A stretch of DNA of 64,000 nt from Phialocephala subalpina (lineage: Eukaryota; Ascomycota; Leotiomycetes; Helotiales; Mollisiaceae): NCBI GenBank assembly GCA_900073065.1, contig FJOG01000003.1, forward strand, positions 1,103,389 through 1,167,388. The letters are read 5' to 3'. This document shows positions 22,441 to 33,754 of this stretch, piece after piece; within the stretch, counting starts at the first letter, position 1, and each line of letters starts with the position of its first letter. The notes under the pieces were generated by a model that was given only the letters and a program-made list of their open reading frames with translations, was not told the DNA's origin and made no database searches. The translations under genes were made by a program, and so were the position numbers.

Positions 22441-22764
22441 CTATCCCTTTAAATCCTCCAGTCCTTCCATCTCGGATGTGACTTGTTGATCAACTTCATT
22501 GCAACTGCAAGTGGTAATGACGAGGTGTTCTCCAGCTCCGCCGCCACAGCCAGGAGCAGGACTGAAACCGTCGTAGGCTTCCCGGAGGCAGAGTTCGTTG
22601 CCATTACCGTCGAGAATTTGACCACCGGTCATGGTGACCTCGAGTAGTTGGTAGGTAGGACAATTTTCAGGAATGGTCAAGTCAAGATCATGCATGTTGC
22701 TGCAGTAGTGTTGATGGCATACTACGCCGCCGTACTCGTCGGTGGTCTTCTTCGAGAAGCACAT
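22441..22764 (-). CDS. Small Cys-rich hypothetical protein
   Basis: An ATG-initiated frame of 107 codons with nine cysteines (MCFSKKTTDEYGG, HQHYCSNMHD, APGCGGGAGE, TTCSCNEVD). It starts Met-Cys like the ORFs at 21.5 and 50.1 kb, but the rest cannot be aligned with confidence. No signal peptide is seen. It lies in a gene-poor, AT-rich stretch and may be a chance frame. Confidence 0.35.
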   Translation of the reverse strand: MCFSKKTTDEYGGVVCHQHYCSNMHDLDLTIPENCPTYQLLEVTMTGGQILDGNGNELCLREAYDGFSPAPGCGGGAGEHLVITTCSCNEVDQQVTSEMEGLEDLKG

Positions 22765-22899
22765 ATTGAGAATCGAGAGCTCGAAGGTTGCTTAAGAGTA
22801 GTTCCTGTTGGAGAGGGTCTTGACGTTGGCAAGGAGATTCGTTAGGGAGTCCGCGGCGAAGTATCGATCGCTGCCTTGGATCGAAGTATGCGCTCGCCA

Positions 22900-23950
22900 G
22901 ATCGCTGAGGAGTAATTTATGCGTGTTTGAGGAGGATATCGTGAACCTTTGGTAAGGGAGTTGAGGTTGTGGTATTGATAGGTATGGTTGTATGCTTGAA
23001 GAAGCGCCTCAGTTGATCAAGAGAGTTGGATGAAGAGCTAAGGTTAAAAATTAAGAGTTGAAGAGGGGAGGTTAAAGGTTGAAGTTTGAAGTTGTAGGTC
23101 GGAAGGCTGATTTGAGGTCTGCGACGAACATTTATAGGAGGAGGGAGGATTATTATTATTATATTTAGGAAGTTTATATCATATCGCAACCATATAATTA
23201 CTGGCATTGAATATCTATGATTTATTATTTTTATATTAAAACTCGTTTTATTTAACATTATATATTATAATAATTACCTTTTAAAAAGTTATAAAGATTA
23301 AAAGTTTAATTATCTCGAATAATTCTAATTGAATTATTTCCTCGGATTATATTTCATTCAATATTTTAATATAAAAGTAAGATATTAAACTCGAAAAATA
23401 TAATATATAAACGAGTTTATTAGCGAATTAAATTATTTTATTTAACCTTTTTATATTTAGTTTAGAATTTATCAGGAAGCTACTCGCTACTTTATTAAAA
23501 ATCAGAAGAAATACATAGAATACTCTAATTAAAAGATCCGCTTAATCAGATTTCAAATATTTGGGTCGTATTATAAGTAAATCGTAAAGTGATTTACGTG
23601 AGTTTTGGTAGTAAAACAGCAAATCACGGATACTTAACCGAGGTGACTATATCTAAAAGCTGGTACTATATCACTTATGCGGGGTGTATAGAATATACGG
23701 AAATACTAGTCGAAACCCTAATTGAAGGTGATTGTTCGGATCACGAACTGGTTGGATGATTGACCGAGACCTTGGACTTGATGAAAGTTGCATTGATCTC
23801 TTGGAGGAGAATAATTTATTCGTTGAACCCTAGAAAATTCGATAGAGGGAGTACTGTATTACTGTGAAGTATAGCTATATCAAGCGAAGGTTGCTCCTTT
23901 CAGTACCCCTCGCTGCCCCGCCGTCAACTTTTGCTCCCACCTCGATGAAG
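22900..23950. repeat. AT-rich, RIP-like region
   Basis: Base composition is strongly AT, most of all at about 23200-23560, where long stretches contain almost only A and T with scattered cga or tcg. Such blocks in Pezizomycotina are usually transposons mutated by repeat-induced point mutation. No transposon protein can be read through the stops, so the original element cannot be named. Confidence 0.5.
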
Positions 23951-25251
23951 GATATGCGCGTTGAGAGTCGTCAGAATACTTCACTTTATATACTGTAAAA
24001 GATTGGGGTCGTACCAAAGTCAAAAGCGGCGGCCAACATTTATCCTGAAAGAAATTGCACCGTTGTTGGCTTTGGTTGCGATGTGGAATCGGAATACAAG
24101 GCGGGCTGTCTCCTCTACCTCTCCCACGGCCGTCATAAATCTAGCTTGCTTTAGAACTTATATGTGTTGCATTTCGATGTGTATACATATATTGGTGGGT
24201 ACAGTAGTCTGTGTCGAGTTTATTGCGAATGAACCTCTGATCGTAGTCGTATTGCGTCGAAATACAGCTATATTTCCGACCTCAAGGCCCCACTGTTGAC
24301 GACAAATCCCAGTTATAGGCTTCAGTTAAAACGCAGTTGTGTGTATTCTAGTTTCCATATCTTTGTTGTGAGCCTTGAGGGAGGGTTCGGCTAAGTGTGT
24401 GTTCGATAGAGACCTTGAGGAGTAGGGGGAAACACAACTTCGAGTTGATTGGACGGCTACAATCGCCGTACATCTTCAGCTGTTGCCAGTTGGAATGTGG
24501 AAAGGGTCCTTCGAAGGATTCAGATACAGTGATATCAATAGATGTTGTTCTTCTGCGAGGTAGCTTTGCAGTAAGGCAGACGAGTCACTAGTATGTGATG
24601 GTTTGAAAGGAGACCAGGATAGCGCTTTCAATTTCCCGGCCTTGATAGGACTATCGAGGAGGCTTGGCTAGGCTGAGGTATCACAAACAGTATAGTGTCA
24701 TGATATTGGCCAATTGGTCTTCTTCATTAAACAAAGTTGGCTGAGAAAGTCCAGGCAAGGCGGGGAGATTGAGAATGCTAGACCAGGAACAGCTTTTGTA
24801 GACAAGGCTGGCTATGAGGTCAACAGCTAGCCAATTGAAGGACTGTCGTTGAATAGAATTCGAATAATCGCCCGAATTTGATATGAGACTTGATTGCTTT
24901 AGATTTATTGGGCCCTTTCCCAAGTTTCCTCCTTGAGGCTCGGACTCGTTCGGAGAGTATAGTTGAGCCAGAACGCAAAACCTCCTCTCACTTGACAACC
25001 CACTACGGATACTTTACAATTCTCTTCTTCAAACAAACATGATTTCTCCGAGCGGAACCCTTCGTCAGACAGACTCGTTCACTCCAAGCTCAACTCTGAC
25101 AACGCGCAGAGAACATAAAATCCTGCGACGATTTGCTGGCTTGTATTCGTCGTCAGCCTAGACAATCGTTGCCAAAAACGTAGACAAACGTTGTCAATGC
25201 CATTGCTTGCCCTTCAGACGATTGACAAGCATCTGACAAACGACCTGCATA
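23951..25251. other. Gene-poor region
   Basis: Open frames up to 112 codons exist (plus 23961-24299, minus 24681-24998), but they have no recognisable domain and no supporting splice structure. I list no gene. Confidence 0.4.
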
Positions 25252-25860
25252 ATGGCCGATATGTGAGTACAACAGACTCTGTTCAAGTCAGGTGTGACAA
25301 GTTAATTGTAATGTAGTCCCGATAGCTCTTTCGAGCCCAAGAACTTCCACAATGCCGAACTTTGCGAGATGCAAGTTATATTTAACTGTATATTGGAAGG
25401 GTAGTTGCTGATAACAATCAGAGCAGAAGCAAATCCAATGGTTGTCTTCTACCACAATACCTCTGAGACCTTGATCCCTCGCGGCCTGGTCATGGGTGAC
25501 TTCCAACCTCCACTTACTATTAACGTCGACAATCCCGAGGAGGATGAAGGTCAAAGAATCAACTTCCGAACCCTCGTTGGCGCTGGTCCTGATGAGAACG
25601 TTGATTTCCTCTGGGAGGCCTTTGGCAGAATGACCACCTGGATCTACGATGGTACATACGCTGAAGGATAATCCCACACAGCCCACGTCAATGACTGCAT
25701 CATCGCCGAGATCCTTGGAACTCGTCGCTTCATGAACAGAGCTATGGCCGAGGCCGTCTATACAATGGCAACTACAGAACAGGAGCTCAGGGGGCAACCC
25801 AACCGTCCTAGGACAGAACTTTACTCCATCTGTTCTAGGTTCTCAGCAAGGGCACTAGCT
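25252..25860 (+). pseudogene. Possible BTB/POZ-like gene remnant
   Basis: The ATG at 25252 is followed by a plausible intron (25266-25315 or so), then a short frame ending at TAG near 25400. A second open piece (25438-25671) reads EAFGRMTTWIYDGTYAEG and stops at TAA. The same frame then continues SHTAHVNDCIIAEILGTRRF and on to about 25860. The order 'WhY.G.Y ... AEh.G...h...A' resembles the end of fungal BTB domains, but the match is weak. Several stops argue for a remnant. Confidence 0.35.
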
Positions 25861-27081
25861 GCTTTAATCTTGCATTAAATGCATAGTAGGTGAGTATATC
25901 TTGAATAGCGGGGCTGGGCCATTATACCTCGTGTCGCACGTATAATCGGGCACTCCGAAGCTATTTCTAGATACATAGGAGTCGTTTTGGGTCTTTGTCG
26001 AGTCGAGTAAACTTCCCTTTTGTAATTTAATTATAGAACAACATTGGCGGAATTTGAAGGAAACAACTGAGCTATTACTTAAACCAACAATGGAACCAAA
26101 CATGCCAATCTCAACCTCATACAAAGAACCCTTCGCTCGATGGCTTCAAGGGTAGTGAATGGACACGTACTATCTTTGCAGAAACAGCGACATCGAAAAT
26201 TGGACCGCATACTTCCAGAGAAAGAGAAGCTAAATATAAGTTATCCATCAGCTCCGGATGGCTCGCTATCGGGAAAGGACTCAGGCAAGGGATCCAGCAC
26301 TACTGGTTGACCATCAACCTCACCAAATCCCTTTGTATACCCCTTTGTCTCGGAAACTTTAAGCTGAGCTTCGAGGTTACACCTTGATTAGACTTGGACT
26401 ACGGATCAAATATCATAAGAAGACATCGACATGGACCGTACCCCACACTTTACATCGGGCTTGTTGAGTATGACACATATCCACGGAGATAATTATGTAC
26501 ATAGACCTTCGGAAGATGATGCTTGATCGACAGTCGACAGTTATAGAGCCTCTCCGTCCGCCCCCTCCGTTGAGCGTCAAAATTCCGTGGAGAGGCAAAT
26601 TCATCACGGTGAAACTACCACCTGTCAACCCAGCATCGGCGTCTAGTAAAAGAAAGAAAGATTTTTCATAAAGGTGAAATGAGGAGCAATATGGAAAGGA
26701 ATAGTTCTCTTCACTTGCAAACTCCATTTATTGCCCTAAAGTATCCTTTAAGCATTCTTAAATCCTGTAGCCAGTTGGAGACTTGAATCTTCTTTTCTAT
26801 CTCCCCTACGAAAGTTCCGTGACGAGTTTATTTGGGCTCTATGAGCATCTCGTCAAAGCTTGACGAATTTGATATGAGAGAACGCTGGGTAAGACTAAGT
26901 GTGATTAGCTAAGAAACCGGAAGGTAGTATCACATGATGAGGCGCTCAGGGTGCTCAGGGAAGCTGACTGAGCCGAGGGTGATTAGCACCTGGGCAAGAG
27001 CGACAAGTTTACTAACCGAATGCGAAGCATAAGAGAAAAGGAGTTGACTGATAATACCGAAACAACTTGCACGGATACTAG
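25861..27081. other. Gene-poor region
   Basis: One minus-strand open frame of 104 codons (26413-26727) and shorter ones occur. None shows a domain or signal I can name. Confidence 0.45.
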
Positions 27082-27490
27082 TCCTATCTACCGACTCTAA
27101 TTCGAGGCCTCGATCTACTGGAAGTTGATCTTCGGTGCTGTCGCCTATCCCGACCGTGGAGAATCCATCTCGGATTTGACCCCATTGCTGATGCTACACT
27201 CGTGGCTGTTCATCACCGGTACCAGATGAATTTCTACAGCTGTAAGTCTCAAATTCTTGCTGCACTACTCCTATTTGCTCTTTTTCGAGAGTTTTGAATA
27301 TTCCAGCACTCCTGAGACATTCTTCTCAGCTCGCGAGCATACATGAATTAGGAATACTGACTCTGAGATCATAGGCAACTTTCTACTGCCAAGGTTCCTG
27401 CAGCTGACCCGGACTGCCGATGCTAACAAGCTCCTTGGTGGACCTGGCCTCGATTCTTCTTCAAGGCCTAAGGGGTTACATGAAAGTTGA
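27082..27490 (+). pseudogene. Unassigned coding fragment split by an introner-like intron
   Basis: Removing the introner-like sequence at 27242-27374 joins two open pieces in frame: [20 protein letters not shown] before it and FLLPRFLQLTRTADANKLL after it, ending at TGA 27490. The left piece is closed upstream by a TAG near 27080, with no start. This looks like an inner part of a lost gene. I do not recognise the family. Confidence 0.35.
27242..27374 (+). repeat. Introner-like element 3 (diverged)
   Basis: This 133-nt gtaag...atag segment shares ttcgagag, aatattcc, actcctgagacatt and ggaatactgac-tctgagatc with the introns at 1376 and 28436, in the same order. It lies in a degraded coding fragment, so it is an older or unselected copy. 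Confidence 0.6.
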
Positions 27491-28303
27491 TACTGGTCGT
27501 TGGAGTGTGAGCCACCCTTGATTGGTCTTTCCTGAACGAGTGTCAGACAACTGTTGTTCGCGAGGATTTGAGAAACTTGTGGTGAGCATTGCGGGGGCTG
27601 TGAATTAGGCATCAGAACTTTTCACCTGATAGGCTTGAATGAATAGCGGTCTCTTAATACCTTATTATTGTTCATAATAATTGTGAAGTTTGAGTCAAAA
27701 GCAGAAGCTTGACTGATTGTGGTCAATCCTCACTCTTAGCTGCATCGAGATCGAGCCTAGAAATCGGCCTAGACAGAAAGATGGCGGGCCCTCTTGATTC
27801 ATAACAGAACACATGGGAAGCTGTTGGCTCAGGGTCGACTATTCATGGCCAAAAGAACGGGAAGTACCAGTGATTTCAAAGTATTGAGAGTATTGACAGT
27901 ACATGAGAGAAGGGGTGAAATCAGCACTAGATAAGCTAACCGCTTTCGGCCTAGATCCACCTTCACACTTTTCTTTTGCAGCTGACGTCCGACGACATAA
28001 TCGACATCCAAAGAGCCTCAAAGTAACATTGTTACAAATCCAACGGAGAAAGGAGTTTGGCCTTGATGCACGGTCGTCTTGGACGCGGCATTGCGACCGA
28101 GGATTTATAATCTGCGGCCGCTATCCTCTTTCATCCTCGGTGGAGTGTTTCCGGCAGGAAGGCGTCACCATCCCACCAACGAGCGCAAGGTAGGTGGAAG
28201 CAGGTAGGTCGGGAATCCTCCAAGTGAATGTCCATAAGTATCAAGGTCTTTCCTCGCTTTCAATATCTGCGAAGCAATTGACATATAGACAACAATTACC
28301 AAG
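27491..28303. other. Intergenic region upstream of the aldo-keto reductase
   Basis: Minor open frames only. The last 150 bases form the leader of the reductase gene. Confidence 0.45.
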
Positions 28304-29517
28304 ATGGCAAACTCGGGAGCAAAGATCGTGTTTGGAACGGCTGCCATAGCCTCTTTCGAGACAGAGACGAGCAAGCAGATGCTGGAGATCTGCGAGAAGC
28401 ATGGCGTCAAGGAATTGGATACTGCTTTTATCTACGTACGTTTGGTATCCTATGACCACAGAGCCCACCTTCTCGAAGCAATGTTCCCTTTACTGTTTGT
28501 CTCAAGAGACTTGAAAGTCCCGAGACTCCTGGAACATCCTCCCTCCTCTTCATGTTGGACTGCTTGAAATAGGAATACTGACACCAAGATCTTGGGTACC
28601 GCAACATTGGCTTGTACTGACTGGCAATTAGGGAGGCAGCGAAGTGGCTCTCAATAAGCTCGGCGCAACCAAGAAGTTCATTATTCAAACGAAAGCACCT
28701 CTGGGCAACAAATTGACGAAGGAAACGGTCCTGGATGGGATGAAGACGAGTTTAGAGAATTTGGGAATGGACAAAGTCGATATCTACTACCTCCATTCTC
28801 CCGACCCAACAACGCCAATCGAGGAGACGCTATCTGCAATCCAAGAATTGTATGCCGCTGGCAAGTTCGAGCGGGTACGCCACTTATATTTACCCTCGAT
28901 TTGTGATATCTTCTGACCCCTCATAGTTCGGCCTCTCCAACTTCAGAACCGAAGACGTTCAAAAGATCTACGATATTCAGGCCGCCGCAGGCTCTGTCCT
29001 CCCCTCCGTCTTCCAAGGCAATTACAATGCTGTATCGCGACACATCGAAGAAGACCTTTTCCCTCTCCTCCACAAACTGAAGATTAGCTTTTACGCATAC
29101 TCTCCGATCGCTGGTGGATTTCTTGTCAAGAATTCAGCTCAATTGCGAGTGAAGGACGACCCAGGACGCTTCGGTACAAGCTCGCGCGTGGGTGAAATGT
29201 ATACGACGATGTATGGCAAAGAGTCTTTATTCCAGGCTGTCGACGAGTGGGCTGATATCGCTAAAGATGCCGGGATTAGCAAGGCGGCGCTGGCATATCG
29301 ATGGATCACATATCATAGTGCGTTGAAGAAGGCAAACGGTGATGCTGTCATTGTTGGAGCTAGCAAGGCCGCACAGCTGGAGGAGACCTTGAAAGCCGTG
29401 GAGGATGGACCGTTGGAGGATAGTATCGCAAAACGCGCCAGCGGCATCTGGGCCAAAGTCAAGGATGAGGCACCGTTGGATAACTATCATTCCTTTATGG
29501 CAAAAAAACCCCTGTAA
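28304..29517 (+). CDS. Aldo-keto reductase (aflatoxin-aldehyde-reductase-like)
   Basis: Three exons (28304-28435, 28632-28874, 28927-29517) give 321 residues, the usual size. The catalytic tetrad is present: Asp39 and Tyr44 (ELDTAFIY), Lys65 (IIQTKAP) and His99 (YYLHSPDP). Further family features are FGLSNFRTEDV and the C-terminal cofactor motif GDAVIVGASKAAQLEET. It resembles the AKR7 group, NADPH-dependent reductases of dialdehydes and other carbonyls in the cytosol. The first intron (196 nt) is an introner-like sequence with an extra 3' tail; the second is ordinary (52 nt). Confidence 0.92.
28436..28631 (+). repeat. Introner-like element 4 (intron 1 of aldo-keto reductase)
   Basis: It contains ccttctcgaagcaatgttccc, cgagactcctgg-acatcctccctcctc, gactgcttgaaataggaatactg and acaccaagatcttgggtacc, matching the introns at 978 and 1376. 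Unlike them, it has about 30 extra bases before the family sequence starts and about 35 after it, including a separate branch-like ctgac and the used acceptor attag. Confidence 0.75.
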
Positions 29518-29855
29518 GTGTAGAATGCATCAGATGCTTAGAATGCGAAATGTGTTTTGGGGGCAATTGCCCCTCCATTGCCAAGGTCTCCATACTGTGG
29601 TTCCCAGATGCATCGAATAAGCCAGCATTTACTATGTTTGTGCCCGCACCATATCAGCAAAGGGTCAACGTCGGTCTTGATATTACTGACGTCGAGGCAG
29701 AAAAGTTGCCAATGGCTGTCTTTGCACATAACTCTTTCTCCTTGCAGCACCTACCCCAATTATTAACTCTCTTCTCATAATAGAAATTACGTCCAAGTAA
29801 TGCCTACCAATCCTACTAATATAGGCATATTATGCTCCTCAACTATCATTATATA

Positions 29856-31098
29856 TTACGATCTCCCAGTTACCAACTTCCCAACCGACACCTTATTCCA
29901 CCCCTCCGCCCTCCTCTCATCCTTCTCCTGCGCAAACCATTCATAGCAAGTTTTCATCTTCGATGCTTCTTTTGCCAGCTCCCACTCTGTGTCCCAAGTT
30001 GGATATTCTCCCCACACTCGCGCATGGTAGCTCTTTTCACAATGCTCTATTCTGTTTTTCTGTCAGCTTGCTGCTCAATGTTCATCTTAGGAGAAAAGTG
30101 GCGAAGAGTGGGACGGGGAGGAAAGGAAAGGGGAGGGGGGAAGTACAGTTCTTGTGTAGCTTTGTTCATTTTCAGAATCAGCCATCCGAAGCCGGATGGG
30201 ATAGCTGGCATTGCTTTTCCTGTTGTTAGTTTGTGGGATTCGTACAGGTGGGTCATAGTTGTGAATTCGCCTATTACTGCAAGGACTTTGTGGCGGAAGC
30301 GTTCGTTGTTCTGTTTGATGATTGTTGGTCAATTCGTAACTCTGGTGGGGTTTAGAAAGGGGGACGACTGACCCGGAATACGCCTGCTGCTACCTTGCCA
30401 ATATCTGCTGTAGCGATGAACCCAACTTCCGTATCAGGCTTTAAGCCTTTCTTCATTACTGAGGCTGAAATAGAACCAATGAAGTCATTGAAGTTCTCCA
30501 AGAAAAATCCAGGTCGTAAGATCGTCCAAGGCAGTCCTCTTCGACCCAGCTCCATGCAATGCGACTCAATGTTCGCCTTCGCCTTGCCGGAGAGCATCAA
30601 CTCCTCCTCGTAAAGCTCGCCTGCACGAAAAGAGCTCGAGTAGATGAACGATTGTACTCGGTACTGGAAAGCAATGTCTGCCAGTAACTGTTCCGCATCA
30701 ACAACTGTTTCTTTCCGTATATTTATTTATGGTCTCCATGGACTTACTTTTCCCTGCCTCTCTTCCCCATCAGCCACCACCCCCAGTCCTGGGAAGGCTA
30801 GCACCGCAAACACTCCCCAGATGCCACCATTAGCTCTCGCGTCCTCGAAAATCTTTAGAATAGAGTCAGGATCGTCCAGATCTCCTTCCACGACTGTAAC
30901 TTCTTCTGACGCTGCCAGGTACCGTGCAGTCGGAGACGAAATCTTCCTGGTGAGTGCGTAAACATGGTACTGATGCTGCTCTTGAGGCTGATACAAGCTC
31001 TCATCTTTTGCTGACAGGGCAGGCGGATCTAGTAACGCGCGAATCAGAGCCTGTCCCTGCCTCCCGGTAGCTCCTGCCACGAGGATGTTGCGGCGCAT
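29856..31098 (-). CDS. NmrA-like NAD(P)-binding protein
   Basis: Four exons (31098-30748, 30687-30373, 30310-30147, 30051-29856) give 341 residues. The Rossmann motif NILVAGATGRQGQ is at residues 4-16. The family segments EERQGKLLADIAF, FIYSSSF, WTILRPGFFLENF and TADIGKVAAGVF follow in order. Members act as NADP-dependent redox sensors or isoflavone-reductase-like enzymes. The second exon was started at the AG before TTACTGG: this gives RQGK-LLADI, the conserved join, whereas the earlier AG runs into a stop. The short last exon is inferred from an open frame and the phase match, and is the least certain part. Confidence 0.85.
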
Positions 31099-31967
31099 CT
31101 TGGCGTGCGTCTTCGATCAAAGCTTGAGCAAAGGCTAAAACATCATGCAGTTGCTTCAGTGGAGAAACTGCAAGTTCCAAAAGGATAAATGCAGGTTTTG
31201 AATCAGGATTCAGGCAGTCTGACTGTATGAAATGACAGAGACGGGAGCTCGGGAGGAAGCACGTGATGTCATCCATCTTCTCAGCGGCCGACGCTAGAGG
31301 TCGAGAAGATGAGGTGTTTCAGCCCTGTACGCTTTCGGGCAATGCTTTGCAGCGAATCGTGGACGGGTATGAATGAGCCCCCGTGTAACGTTTCACAGGA
31401 AGGATAGGATTGGTAGATAATGTGCAGGTGTTGGGAATGGTATGGATTGGATGTTTAGCGAGGACTGCCCCTGGGATTCTGAATTGTGGGGGGTTAGTCT
31501 TGGAGAGAGTCTCGCTTCGCTCTCTGGGGAGTTTTTTGGTAGGGTTTTGAATGCCTGTTTCCACGGGTCTTCGTGTTCTGTTGGGATAGTGAATGCAGAT
31601 GTGCCAAGTTGGCGAGATGATTGAGGAGGCCTTGAATCTTGATTATGGAATCGGACATTCACGAGGTTTTGGGATCACTTGTTCACAGGCCGCCAAAAGG
31701 TTATGAGTAGGAGTGTAGAAGGGGCTTTCATTGTTTTGATTTACTTACCATACTTACCAGTATAAGGCCACTGTATCTGATGCTAAACAGCTTCATCCTC
31801 GAGACCGGCTCAAGTGAATCCGATTCCTCGCTGGCATTTTGCTCTTGACGAGCCAAGTACGGTGCGGCATCTTCTTGGAGTATCAGCAAAGTTCGACTCT
31901 TCGCACTCTCTGCGAGAGCTATGTCCTTGTCAAGCTTTTAGTTATATACTTTGCGTTGAGCAAGAAG
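31099..31967. other. Intergenic region
   Basis: Open frames of 60-90 codons on both strands are not supported by any domain. It contains the upstream region of the NmrA-like gene. Confidence 0.45.
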
Positions 31968-32480
31968 TTAGACTTTATGGTCATTGAAGGACTTGTTCAC
32001 TATAGAGAGGCAGTCCTTAAGTTGCTCCACAGTCTCTTTTCGTAGCTGAATTTGGTCAAAGAGGGTCTGCTTTCGAAGTTCGAGAACTCTCTTGGCTTGT
32101 CCGTCCTCCTTACTTTCAAGGTCTAGACCTAGCTGCTTCAGCGCGGCTTCTTGTGAAACGCCCTTCGCTTTTAGGACATTGAATTGCTCCACAATCTCTG
32201 GTCGAGCCTTTGGGTGTCTCTTCGTAGCATCTTCAAGAGTGGCGTGGAAACGAACATCGCCACAGCTGCGTTCTTCTTCTGTCTCCTTTATGACTCAGTC
32301 TGCGTCTTTTAAGGTTTGCTTACACTCAGCTACCGATTGTACAGGTTGTGGTGCGTGGGCTACTCCTTGGGAACATCTGTAGCAATTAAAGTAGCACGTG
32401 GCAGGCTTCTTGCACTCAATATATTCCCAGATAGGGGCAAAGGAGGGATCTTTCATGAATGAAGTCGCAGACCTCTTCAA
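31968..32480 (-). pseudogene. Unknown conserved-looking gene with one internal stop
   Basis: A single minus frame runs 171 codons, interrupted only by one TGA at about 32297-32295. The first part holds four spaced cysteines (ECKKPATCYFNCYRCSQG). The second is a charged helical stretch (EDATKRHPKARPEIVEQFN, GVSQEAALKQLGLDLESKED). Composition on both sides of the stop is protein-like and the frame is unchanged, so this looks like a gene with a recent nonsense change. No start codon is seen at the left end of the frame. Family unknown. Confidence 0.45.
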
Positions 32481-32657
32481 GTTGACAGCTCTCCATTAGC
32501 ATGAGGGCGTCAACTCGAGGCCAATTCAAGCAAATCACTAGTATCTCTGGTAGTCTAGATCTTGTGCTCGTCTCCTACGCCCAATGCACTAAAACAATGA
32601 CAGACTCGATTCCAGCCAAGTAAATTCGTAAATTAGACTAATATCCCAACTCATCTC

Positions 32658-33754
32658 CTACATATAATATTGCGCCCGCTCATATTCGTGAATCGCCGTT
32701 CTTTGCAAGGTCCTCTGTAAGGATCGGAAATCATCAGATTCCCGTTGTGCCGCAAAACCAGGCCTTTGGTAGTCCCCGCTGGAATACGAATCTTCCTCCT
32801 CCCAAGGTGGATGCTTCATCCATTCCCTCTTGCCATCCATCTCCAGCTTGTCTCTGATCTCCTTCAACCGCTGCCAATCCCCATACGACCTCCATGCCTC
32901 CCGCATATCCCATGCCTCAACAGTGCTTCTAATTTTCGCCAACGCAGCGTCTGCGCGTCGCATATTCACTTCCACCAAGGGTCTGTTGCGAGGCACGCAC
33001 TTTCGATTGCTCCAAATCAATACATCTAATGTGTAGCGCAGCCGAATTAACTCATGAAGCTCTCGTACCTCCAGTGCCGAGACTTTGTNGCCCTGGTATG
33101 CGTGNNNNNNNNNNNNNNNNNNNNNNNNNNNNNNNNNNNNNNNNNNNNNNNNNNNNNNNNNNNNNNNNNNNNNNNNNNNNNNNNNNNNNNNNNNNNNNNN
33201 NNNNNNNNNNNNNNNNNNNNNNNNNNNNNNNNNNNNNNNNNNNNNNNNNNNNNNNNNNNNNNNNNNNNNNNNNNNNNNNNNNNNNNNNNNNNNNNNNNNN
33301 NNNNNNNNNNNNNNNNNNNNNNNNNNNNNNNNNNNNNNNNNNNNNNNNNNNNNNNNNNNNNNNNNNNNNNNNNNNNNNNNNNNNNNNNNNNNNNNNNNNN
33401 NNNNNNNNNNNNNNNNNNNNNNNNNNNNNNNNNNNNNNNNNNNNNNNNNNNNNNNNNNNNNNNNNNNNNNNNNNNNNNNNNNNNNNNNNNNNNNNNNNNN
33501 NNNNNNNNNNNNNNNNNNNNNNNNNNNNNNNNNNNNNNNNNNNNNNNNNNNNNNNNNNNNNNNNNNNNNNNNNNNNNNNNNNNNNNNNNNNNNNNNNNNN
33601 NNNGGTCTCCTGGAGCCAGTGGTGGAGGACGAGGTGGAGGGGTAGGAGGAGGCGGGGTGATGAGTGTTGTTGTGGTAGAGGCTGGGCTTTCGTTGATCGT
33701 CGAAGGTCCAGATCTGGACCAATTTCGTATGGAAAAACGGCTTCTTCTCACCAT
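32658..33754 (-). CDS. Hypothetical protein interrupted by an assembly gap
   Basis: The C-terminal 140 residues are a continuous, charged, probably helical frame (VSALEVRELHELIRLRYTL, DMREAWRSYGDWQRLKEIRD) ending at TAG. On the far side of a 499-N gap, the ATG at 33754 opens a frame with a proline-rich segment (TPPPPTPPPRPPPLAPGD in outline). Whether the two belong to one frame cannot be tested, because the true gap length is unknown. A second minus frame on the upstream side is also open. No known domain. Confidence 0.5.
33105..33603. other. Assembly gap (499 N), plus a single N at 33089
   Basis: A run of N within a predicted gene. The low-complexity proline/glycine-coding sequence beside it may have hindered assembly. 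Confidence 0.9.
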
